64,000 bases of DNA, from the NCBI RefSeq assembly GCF_024679095.1, contig NC_066534.1, positions 17,921,163-17,985,162 of the forward strand. Reading direction: 5' to 3'. Source of the DNA: Eriocheir sinensis (lineage: Eukaryota; Arthropoda; Malacostraca; Decapoda; Varunidae). A program made the translations under genes and the position numbers. Shown here in pieces: positions 56,041 to 64,000 of the stretch. The stretch's first letter is position 1, and every line of letters begins with the position of its first letter. The notes under the pieces are model-generated. The model ran no database searches. It saw nothing but the letters and a program-made list of their open reading frames with translations, and was not told the origin of the DNA.

Positions 56041-56187
56041 GTATATGTGTTATCCACCATGGTCTGATCACGCACTGGACTCGTAATCGCCGGCCATTAC
56101 CCAAACAGAGAGGAATTAGAGCAAAAGAGACGGACTTTCGATTACGTCTTTTTCACTGTTAGATAGACATGAGGTACGGATGAGTGA
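56041..56187. other. Short sequence with tRNA-anticodon-arm-like string
   Basis: GGACTCGTAATC (56077-56088) matches the anticodon arm region of a tRNA-Thr(CGU) and ATGGTCTGATCACGCACTGG precedes it, but no B box follows. At most a decayed tRNA-derived fragment. Confidence 0.2.
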
Positions 56188-56275
56188 AGTTATAGTATTA
56201 GTATTAGTATTAGTATTAGTATTAGTATTAGTAATAGTAGTAGTAGGAGGAGGAGGAGAAGTAGTAGAAATAGCA
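56188..56275. repeat. (TATTAG)n hexanucleotide and (AGT)n
   Basis: About six perfect TATTAG units passing into TAGTAG/GGAGGA repeats. Confidence 0.96.
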
Positions 56276-56630
56276 GTAGTAATTTGAAGCATAGTAGGGG
56301 TAGCTGCATGTCGTGTTATAAGCAAGATCAGTTCCTCCATTGTCACCCTTGTTAAGTGCCTGCGATGCCTGGCCGATAAAGTGTGAAGGAGACATGAGGC
56401 AAGAGTTACTTCACGCCATTCATTCCCCGCTTATCACTCACACTGGCCGGGCAAAGGAGGAGGGGAAAGGGAGGCGGCGGCGATGACGGGCACACACACA
56501 CAGCCCCGTCAGGAATACTTCAGGAATCGGGGCGCGGCAGGGACACAGCGGAGATTAAAGATGAAACATAATTGGATGATAAGAAAATAATTGCTTCATA
56601 TTTCTCAACGTTCTCCGGGAGCCATCAAAA
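56276..56630. other. Unassigned sequence
   Basis: Mixed sequence with a short GGCGGCGGCG patch near 56471. No gene recognised. Confidence 0.35.
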
Positions 56631-56632
56631 AA

Positions 56633-56635
56633 GTC

Positions 56636-56728
<93 letters not shown>
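56633..56728. repeat. Compound (GT)n-(GA)n microsatellite
   Basis: About 9 GT units switch directly to about 38 GA units, the mirror arrangement of 38239-38415. Confidence 0.97.
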
Positions 56729-56732
<4 letters not shown>

Positions 56733-56962
56733 GCTAACCACCCGGGATTTTTCAGTCACCGCCGAGTGGCCTAAGACTACCCACATGCTGTCCTGAAGAC
56801 CACCCATCATCCCGGACTCTAGAAGAAGCTGTACAGCGCAAGTGAAATCAAGAATGACCTCCGGGGGGCAGCATGAGCCAATAATAATGGCGCCACTATA
56901 AACAATTGCCTGCGCCATAACGAGCTCGGGCCGATCAGCCTACCGACGCTATAGGCCATATG

Positions 56963-56966
<4 letters not shown>

Positions 56967-57024
<58 letters not shown>
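56967..57024. repeat. (GA)n microsatellite
   Basis: About 28 perfect GA units. Confidence 0.98.
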
Positions 57025-57027
<3 letters not shown>

Positions 57028-57083
57028 GAGCTCATTCAAGGCAGCGAAGTCATAATGTTTGCTGTATGCGTCAGAGGCTTATG

Positions 57084-57140
57084 GTGGTAATGGTGACGAT
57101 GGTGATAGTGGTGGTGGTGGTGGTGGTGGTGGTGGTGGTG
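57084..57140. repeat. (GGT)n microsatellite
   Basis: Imperfect GGT/GAT run ending in about 12 perfect GGT units. Confidence 0.96.
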
Positions 57141-57289
57141 ACCCTGAGGTGTTTGCGGCGAACGGGCGATAAGGCGAGCAGATAACACGCCCGTATCGCC
57201 GCCTGAAAGTGAGGTGATAGCGGGCGGCGATGAGATACGGGCCGTCGAGGAGGGGGAGTGGAATGTCCAGGGTCACCGTTACGAGTCGT

Positions 57290-57335
57290 GTTGTATACCT
57301 CTACCTCGCCCCCCTCCCCTGCCTCTCCCCTTCCT

Positions 57336-57397
<62 letters not shown>

Positions 57398-57477
57398 GGG
57401 GGGGGGGGTATGTGTGATCGTGTTTGTGTTTGTGTGTGATACCTCTACCTCGCCTCCCTCTCCTGCCCCTCCGCTTC

Positions 57478-57530
<53 letters not shown>
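57290..57530. repeat. ~145-bp duplication containing (TG)n
   Basis: ATACCTCTACCTCGCC, CTCCCCTGCCTCTCC-like and CTTCCTCTGTGTG occur at 57295-57396 and 57439-57529. Each copy ends in a long (TG)n (57339-57396, 57481-57529); a G-run separates them. Confidence 0.92.
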
Positions 57531-57533
<3 letters not shown>

Positions 57534-57744
57534 ATGCACGTGATACAATAACGATGAAGCAAGTAGAAAGCATAAGTGAGGTTAGGCTTCATTTTTTTTT
57601 TCCTTTTTCACTTCTACCTCAAAACGGTACAGGTGATCATTAAATTTTGTCTTCATTGCATTATTTTCCTTTATTTATTTCTCCCTATTTCGATGTATTT
57701 CAGGCTCATAACGGTAGAGATTCAGGTGATCCCATGTCTTGTAA

Positions 57745-58080
57745 CCCCCCCCTTAACCACCCACTATCCCCTCAACCACCCCCTCTTAACAGCCCCCTAC
57801 CTTCCCCTCTAACCGACCCCTACCTTCCCCTTCAACCGCCACCTAGTCTCCCCGTCCCTACCTTCCCCCCAAACCGCACCCCAGCCCCCCTCCCACCCCT
57901 AACCGCTCTTATCTTCCCCCGTAACAGTCCCGTCATAGCCCCCCTTCCGCCCCCCCTCCCCCACTGCAGCTCGCGTCGTCGGGGGCCGCGGGGGCTGGTG
58001 GTGGCGGCCGCTAAGCCTCGGACAGGTTGACACCCGCCGCCCACACGCCGCCTCGACGCCACGACTTTACGCCATCCTTC
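57745..58080. other. C-rich to CpG-rich region
   Basis: ACCCCCTACCTTCCCC-like repeats (57745-57935), then CpG-rich sequence with GCGTCGTCGGGGGCCGCGGG and TGGCGGCCGC near 57971-58012. A promoter-type island is possible; no gene start is supported. Confidence 0.4.
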
Positions 58081-58109
58081 CCTCCTCTTAGTCCTCGGTC
58101 CTCATGCTC

Positions 58110-58145
58110 CTTTCCTCCTCCTCCTCCTCCTCCTCCTCCTCCTCT
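58110..58145. repeat. (TCC)n microsatellite
   Basis: About 11 TCC units. Confidence 0.95.
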
Positions 58146-58249
58146 TCCTCCTTCTCCTTGCCTCGGCGTTTCTCTTTCGTCCATTGCTGCGTGTGCTTTC
58201 TGTTTTTAATTATTTTATTTCTACATGTTTTGCCTTTTCTTCTTCTATT

Positions 58250-58253
58250 GCTG

Positions 58254-58286
<33 letters not shown>

Positions 58287-58287
58287 G

Positions 58288-58331
<44 letters not shown>
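58250..58331. repeat. (TAC)n and (AC)n microsatellites
   Basis: About 11 CTA/TAC units, a short spacer, then about 20 perfect AC units. Confidence 0.97.
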
Positions 58332-58407
58332 TGGTCTTTACTTTCCACAATCTAATTTTCTCTCTGTAGTCTCTCTCCTCCTCCTCCTATTCCCATTAGT
58401 CTTCCCG

Positions 58408-58432
58408 GAGGAGGAGGAGGAGGAGGAGGAGT
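58408..58432. repeat. (GGA)n microsatellite
   Basis: Eight GGA units inside CTTCCCGGAGG sequence. Confidence 0.9.
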
Positions 58433-58589
58433 GTGGTGTGTGTGCCTCCCGGGACCACTCCTCGCCTGTGACGCCTCGCACGAGTGAGAAGATTCCTCCC
58501 ACGCTGTGAATGGACTCATAGATTACCCCAGCCGGCGACCCTCACCGCCCACACCTCCTCCACCATCACCGCCGCTCCTCCTCACTCCC

Positions 58590-58870
58590 TGAAACTTCTC
58601 TTCCACTCCTCTCTATACACCCCTTCTATTCCTTCCTTCACCCTTCAGCTCTTCTCCTACTCCTCTCTATACACTCTTTTACTCCTCTCTATACCATTAA
58701 GCTCCTCTCCTACTCCTCCTCTCTGTATACTTCTTACCCCATACACCTACACCACCGCTACTCCCCACACTCATCTCCTACTCCTCTCTATACGCCTCTT
58801 TACTCCTACTCCTTTACCAATTTAAGCTACTCCTCCCTACACCCTCCAACTCTTCTTTCTACTCCTCTAT
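58590..58870. repeat. ~45-bp degenerate CTCCTCTCTATACAC repeat
   Basis: CTACTCCTCTCTATACACTC or variants recur near 58605, 58660, 58682, 58712, 58779 and 58860. Confidence 0.8.
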
Positions 58871-58940
58871 ATATGCATCTTCTCATCGCTCACCTCGACT
58901 CCCCTCCACTCCCTACTCCTTTCAATACATCCTCTCCTCT

Positions 58941-59190
58941 ACTCCCTACTGTCTACTCCTTCACCTGTCTCCCTGATCACCCACACTTCCCACCCCGCTC
59001 CTCACTGACTGCACTCCTTGACTCCCTACTTCTTTCCATTCACCTACTCCCTAGCGCCTACTCCTTCACCTGTCTCCCTGATCACCCACACTTCCCACCC
59101 CGCTCCTCACTGACTGCACTCCTTAACTCCCTACTTCTTTCCATTCACCTACTCCCTACTGTCTACTCCTTCACCTTTCTCCCTAATCTC
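58941..59190. repeat. 105-bp tandem repeat (2.4 units)
   Basis: CTACTCCTTCACCTGTCTCC begins units at about 58953, 59058 and 59163. The first two share CTGATCACCCACACTTCCCA and CTCACTGACTGCACTCCTT almost without change. Confidence 0.95.
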
Positions 59191-59689
59191 TTACACCTCT
59201 CCGCTACTCCTTGCTCCCTCGCCTCCTTCACCTGTCCCTGCAGCAGCCCAGTAGAGACCCCGCCTTATATAGTTAGTCACCACATGAAGAAATCAGCATG
59301 GCGCCCATAAAGCCTGCCCATTGCCTAACGCTGACACGAGCCTTCATTCCCCCTCTCTCTCTCCTCTTCTATTTCTCTCCCTCCCTCCCTCCCTCTCTCT
59401 CTCTCTCTCTTCCCCCCAGCTAAACCTCCTCACCTGCGACCATAGACAAAAGACAACACACGTAAGGAATAGGAACTAACAAAAGACGGTAATCAAGCGC
59501 AGGGGAGTGCTTCAAAAAGAAAAAGTTTCCCTCACAGCGTTCGCGGACCAAACCGCCAAAGAACAATGTCTCCTCTCTCTCTCTCTCCCTCTCTCTGTTA
59601 CCTTCCTTCCTTCCTCCTCTTTCTCCCTTCCTCCGGTTTCCTTCCTCCTCCTCCTCTTTCTGTATTTCCTTCTTTCCACGCGGGGAAAA

Positions 59690-59890
59690 AAATAAAAATC
59701 CATTCTCGAGATTACTGAAGGCCTTGTTCGGCTTGCTCTGTGTCTCGCCGCGGAGGCCTGGGCGAGACGGCGGCGGCGGCGGCGGCGGCGACGGCAACAG
59801 CAGGCGGGAGGGCGTGAGGCCGGCGCAGCGAGGTGGCGGGCGAGGGGCGGCAGAGGTGGTGGTGGTGGTGGTGTAGGTTCGAGGTGTGAA
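59690..59890. other. CpG-rich island with (CGG)n
   Basis: Contains CGGCGGCGGCGGCGGCGGCG (59770-59789), GCGCAGCGAGG and (GGT)n at 59851-59871. The composition resembles a CpG island or a 5' untranslated region, but no ATG-initiated frame with recognisable product follows. Confidence 0.4.
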
Positions 59891-59984
59891 TGATGGCGGC
59901 AGGGGCTCGTGTTTCCCTCCTGCACACGTGTTGGGGAATATTACCCGGCGAGGAAAGGGGTATATGTAGGGTTAGGATCCAAGG

Positions 59985-60400
59985 GGCGTATCCTTAAAGC
60001 ACTTCGCCAACCGAGCTCATACATTTGACAAGGCTTTCGTAGGTATAGGATTTCTGGGTAGGTGCTTCCATGGGTGACCCTAATGACTGACGGCTTGACT
60101 CTTCTTCTGTACCATGAATCTAAAAAACAACACTTATTAGAAGACTGAAGTGAGAGGCGTATTCTTAAAACATTCCGCCGACCGAGCACATACATTTGAC
60201 AAGGCTTTCGTAGGTATAGGATTTCTGGGTAGGTGTTTCCATGGGTAGCTTTATGACCCTAATGACTGACGGCTTGACTCCTTTTCTGTACCATGAACCT
60301 AAAAAACACAACACTTATTAGAAGACTGATGTGAGAGGCTGAAGGGAAAGAGAGGAGAAGTAGGATAATCATTAAAAAAGACTGATATAAGAGGCGTAGG
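59985..60400 (+). repeat. Dispersed ~150-bp satellite family, locus 8 (two full units plus tail)
   Basis: Units at about 59985-60154 and 60155-60335: GAGGCGTATTCTTAAAACA, GAGCACATACATTTGACAAG, GCTTTCGTAGGTATAGG, GGTAGGTGTTTCCATGGGT, TGACGGCTTGACTC and TTCTGTACCATGAACC. AAAAGACTGATATAAGAGGC near 60374 is the start of a third. The unit here is about 170 bp. Confidence 0.92.
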
Positions 60401-60479
60401 AAAGAAAGGAAGAAAGAAAGCAGGGAGAAGAAAGAAAGGAGACACGTAATGGATAAAGTGGAGATAAGAAGAAGCAAAA

Positions 60480-60710
60480 CGAAGGAAGCGGAAAGCAGGA
60501 GGACGAAGAGGAGCAGGAGGAGGAGGAGGAGGAGGAGGAATCATCAGGGTGGGTCCAAGTTAAAGGTGGGAGACCGGCGGAGGGGGGCGGCGTCAAGGCT
60601 TGTGGGAGGGTGGGAGAGAGAGGCTTCTGGAGTCATGTGGCGGAGGCGGCGGTGGCGGTGGTGGCGGAAGAGGAGGAAGAGGAGGAGGAGGAGGTGAATC
60701 AGACCTAAGA
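60480..60710. repeat. GGA/CGG-rich tract
   Basis: AGGAGGAGGAGGAGG (60516-60540) and GGCGGTGGCGGTGGTGG (60645-60668). Arg/Gly frames are composition artefacts. Confidence 0.85.
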
Positions 60711-60838
60711 GGCGCGTGTTTTCTCAGCAGAGGGGAAAGGAACGAGAGGTGTTCAGCGGAAGACAGACAATTGTTGGGAGCGTCGGAGAAGAATGTTATG
60801 CAAAAGTGTTTTCCCAGATGAAGCAGCGGAGGGCGCCG

Positions 60839-60842
<4 letters not shown>

Positions 60843-60884
<42 letters not shown>
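60843..60884. repeat. (AC)n microsatellite
   Basis: About 21 perfect AC units. Confidence 0.97.
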
Positions 60885-60888
<4 letters not shown>

Positions 60889-61009
60889 TACTCGATATCA
60901 CCCAAACTTTACTACTGAACACATGAACAAACGTATGCATGCACACCGGTGGAAAAACATTAACAGACACGGAGAAACATAGAGAACTAGGGGGAGAGGG
61001 GAGGAGAGG

Positions 61010-61325
61010 GAGGGGGAGGGGGGCAGGGAGCGGCTGGCTGGCAGGCTGGGCGGGCGGGAGACAGCCGGGGCCGCCAGACAGAGTAAGGTCAGAGCGGGCT
61101 GTTTAAGGTTACCCGGCGCCTTTTACGATCGCCTCCCGATACATCCCGACTGACCGGAGGGGAGGGGGGAGGGGGGGAAGGGAGGAACAGGGAGGAGAGA
61201 GCGCCCTAACCCGCCGGGCCGCGCTGCAGTGCTCGCCCGGTGTCCCTGTGGCGGCGGCGCGCATGGGGAGGACCGCCGCGCCCCGCCCAGGCCGCCAGCA
61301 CCTTGCCCTCACGCGGCGCTGCTAG
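61010..61325. other. GC- and CpG-rich region
   Basis: GGCTGGCTGGCAGGCTGGGC, a G-rich stretch at 61157-61200 and CpG-rich sequence at 61206-61323. A promoter or UTR is possible; no gene is supported. Confidence 0.4.
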
Positions 61326-61376
61326 GACACACACACACACACACACACCGAATAGACGTAACGTGCATCCAGGTAT

Positions 61377-61409
<33 letters not shown>
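61326..61409. repeat. Two (AC)n tracts
   Basis: (AC)n at 61326-61348 and 61379-61408, with GTGCATCC after each or nearby (61362, 61422), a weak duplication. Confidence 0.95.
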
Positions 61410-61412
<3 letters not shown>

Positions 61413-61694
61413 TACAGGAGGTGCATCCCAACACTTCTTATTACTACACCCAGGTAAACACAAATTGAGGAGCTCCGATATTAAATGCTTTACATCTAGA
61501 CTCTGAACCCATTGGCGACTCTTTACGGGCGTTAAGTGCATCCGGGAATTAATTACACGCAGGTATTAAATGCGTCTGCAAAAGTAAGGCGCAAATCCGC
61601 TGCACACTCTTGGTCGAGCCTCCGGAATCTTCAGTTGCTTGGGCCACTCTTGCCCAGACGCGCTGCCTGCCGCCCGCCGCCGCCGCCCCGCCCG

Positions 61695-61726
<32 letters not shown>

Positions 61727-61820
61727 GCAGCCATCCGTCCGTGTAATGGCAGGCGGCGGTGGGCGTCTGGCTATAGTGCAGGAAGTTTTGAAGGAGTGTC
61801 CCTCTGTTCGAGTCCCGCTA
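61410..61820. other. Unassigned, GC-rich at its end
   Basis: Mixed sequence, then CGCCCGCCGCCGCCGCCCCG (61671-61690) and (GGA)n (61693-61731). A B-box-like TGTTCGAGTCC (61805-61815) is preceded by TGGCTATAGTGCAGG (61770-61784), but the T arm does not pair. Confidence 0.35.
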
Positions 61821-61866
61821 GGATGATAATGATGATGATGATGATGATGGTAATGAGGATGATAAC

Positions 61867-61915
<49 letters not shown>

Positions 61916-61920
61916 ATAGT
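61821..61920. repeat. (GAT)n and (TAG)n microsatellites
   Basis: About eight GAT units (61822-61848) and about 15 TAG units (61872-61917). Confidence 0.96.
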
Positions 61921-62194
61921 AGCAGTAGAAGTAAGAAGAACTAGCAGAACAAGAACCAGAAGAAAAACAACGGTACAATCCTTACCTCACCCAAAGATCC
62001 AGAAAAATAAATCCACGCAAAATCATATAAATTGTATTAGAACGTTATAATAATCCATTTTTCAGACTGATTCCAAGAGGTCAGAGATGGCAAGCATTAT
62101 TAACACACGCCTAATCAGTGTACCATCAGCCGTAGCCCCGGACAAGTGGGTCACCGGGAAGAAACAAGAGGAACCTCGAGGGGAGCTACTGTAA

Positions 62195-62760
62195 AAAGAA
62201 GGACAGCCGCGCCAACACAGGAAGGCGCTAACCAAAACCAAAGCCTCGGCGGTAAAATTTCAACTACTACACGTCCAACCCTTGCACATACTCAATTTTT
62301 TCTGCCCTTTTACTTTTTAGAAGAAGAAAACTCTCATCTACACGTTCAGTTCATTCATGCTAAACTGCTCGGCCTTTCGCTCTGTTTCCTCTGTTTCGTC
62401 CGCCAACACAAGAAGGAAAGACTCACCAAAGCTTCCGTCATGACCTCTACAGCTACACGTTCAGTCCATACACAGGGCTAACTTTCGTATATTTTGTCTA
62501 CACTTTCGCAATGCAATAACATCTGATCTGCACGTGTGACCTTTGGCTCCCTCTCCTCAGTCAACACAGGAAGGAGACAACCCCTAACACCTCACCGACC
62601 CAACCAAACACCTGCCCGGTCACCTTATACAGCTGCTTATTTTTACAGAGCTTTCCTTTCCCTTAACAATACAGTGGTTTCTAATATGAACGCGTGATCT
62701 TTTGCTCTCTCACGTTTATTTTGTCAACAGAGACTCAATCATGTATTGCACCAACACCTC
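62195..62760. repeat. Degenerate ~170-bp tandem array
   Basis: Weak units keyed by GCCAACACAGGAAGGCGC (62211), GCCAACACAAGAAGGAAAGA (62402) and GTCAACACAGGAAGGAGAC (62561), with TACACGTTCAGTTCATTCAT-like sequence between. Confidence 0.55.
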
Positions 62761-63965
62761 AAGAGCATAAGAGATTGAAAATTGACTTGCACTAAATCGT
62801 TTGTCTGTTTAATATTTTATGTACCTTCGTTACTCTCACACCACGAAATGTAGCTTTTAACGTCTATCTCTGTTTATCTATCCATCTATCTATCTATCAA
62901 TCCTGCCTACCTATCTATCTGTTCAGTCTCAATCATTTCATATATCTACTTCTCATCTCTTGTCTCCTTTTCCTTCATCCCACTTTCTTTCCCTCACCTC
63001 CTTATCTACCTCAACGCCTCAACCACCTCTACCTCCTCCCCCTCCTCCTCCTTCTCCTCTATTCGTTATCGTCAGGGTAAAATATTAAAACAAGAAAGCA
63101 ATTATATAACTCTCTATCTCAAACTTCTACCTCATTTTCTTGCTTGTTTTTCTCTTTTTCTTAACAATACGCAAATTTTTAATACTTGTGATCCCTTCCT
63201 CTGTCCCGTCTACGAACTTCCCCTCCGTAAGACCTATAGGGAGGCAAACATACAGCTCTACAACCTAACCTATGTATACCTATCCCCTTACTTCCCTTCT
63301 TATAGTTGTGGTAATTTATTTTCATACGTTTCGAGCAGGTCATAAATATACCCGCAAACCATCCCGCTCATTTAGGTTCCCACACTCACGCCACTCCCGG
63401 CTAAGCCTCTTGCCAGCGTGGAAACAGACACTAATATTCATCGTAGCTCTTAAACCGCTTACGCAATCAAAACTCCACAACTTTTATCGCCTCAGGGTCA
63501 CTCTTCTTTCCCCAGCAGACAGTTTTAATTTGACCTCACTTTAATTTTTAGACCTCATCAGATGTGTTTTTTTTATACTTCAATAATCTTATCATCTGGA
63601 GGTTCGCATGTTTACCGCCACGCTTCTCCTGTCTATTCCATCTATTTTTTTGTTGTTTTCGCTCCTCGGGTCAGTGGGAAAATCATCAATGAAATTCTAC
63701 CTACGCTCCAACCTACGTTCCTGTGCTGCATATATGGCGACATCCGATTCCAGCGTCACACACCTGTTCCACGCCACACACCTGTTCCATAAGCCCCAAA
63801 GATCATGAGGCCTCGGCACATTAACAGTTATATTATATTAGGACGTTGATCTCTTTTTTTGTTATATTTCATCTACCAAAACCTGTTCTCTTGTTTTCTT
63901 CGATCTAAGCCTTCAGTTGATGCCCATACTACTATCATTACTTTTACTATTAATGATACAAGAAC
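62761..63965. other. Unassigned AT-rich sequence
   Basis: Contains (CTAT)n at 62871-62900 and a TCCTCCCC-rich patch (63030-63060). A direct repeat CACACACCTGTTCC-A occurs at 63758 and 63776. No gene recognised over 1.2 kb. Confidence 0.35.
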
Positions 63966-63968
63966 AAC

Positions 63969-63998
63969 TATATACTACTACTACTACTACTACTACTC
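63969..63998. repeat. (TAC)n microsatellite at window edge
   Basis: About nine ACT/TAC units just before the end of the window. Confidence 0.95.
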
Positions 63999-64000
63999 TA

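Noticed and set aside
61770..61815. A-box-like TGGCTATAGTGCAGG and B-box-like TGTTCGAGTCC, possible tRNA
   Set aside because: The T arm does not pair (CTCTG against CCCGC) and no acceptor stem can be formed.

Overview
The window reads as nuclear DNA of an animal, most likely a decapod crustacean. This rests on very long, dense dinucleotide microsatellites, mainly (GA)n and (AC)n, on kilobase-scale purine or pyrimidine tracts, on abundant degenerate tandem arrays, and on remnants of eukaryotic transposons. No species assignment is supported. I found no rRNA, no convincing complete tRNA, no CRISPR, no operon and no host gene I could name. Nearly all long open frames here are read-throughs of simple repeats: (GA)n gives poly-RE or poly-SL, (AC)n gives poly-TH or poly-CV, and GGA-rich DNA gives poly-E/R. 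Short exons of a large gene could still be hidden, because I could not search databases.

The one stretch with protein-like conservation is a decayed DNA transposon at about 40.10-42.12 kb. A three-part reading frame (40405-41756, + strand) carries Cys/His clusters and motifs of an uncharacterised transposase-like protein family. It is broken by a one-base frameshift near 40.98 kb and by an internal deletion near 41.48 kb. Imperfect inverted repeats of roughly 150 bp flank it.

Other mobile DNA: a 217-bp miniature element flanked by TTAA (25289-25505); a second TTAA-flanked insertion (18405-18646) carrying a piece of LINE reverse transcriptase; a CR1/L2-like LINE remnant (11199-11861, - strand); a hAT-type terminal repeat (14511-14528); and about ten copies of a short A-tailed element that can fold into a hairpin, in both orientations.

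Layout. 0-6 kb: (TG)n, a six-copy array of the main dispersed satellite, then a pyrimidine block switching to a purine block. 6-14 kb: GC- and pyrimidine-rich simple sequence, the LINE remnant and a GGA-rich tract. 14-28 kb: one tandem array after another with 80-180 bp periods, two of them hit by TTAA insertions. 28-31.3 kb: a pyrimidine block with many (CT)n tracts. 31.3-38 kb: AT-rich arrays and a minisatellite. 38-45 kb: compound microsatellites, the transposon and an array rich in AGGTCA. 45-47.5 kb: a GGGTTGGG minisatellite and a (GA)n domain. 47.5-64 kb: further microsatellites and short duplications, with CpG-rich patches near 58, 59.8 and 61.2 kb.

The parts do not form a pathway. The window is a record of repeat expansion and transposon insertion, and several tandem arrays preserve the empty target site in a neighbouring unit, so insertion boundaries can be read directly.
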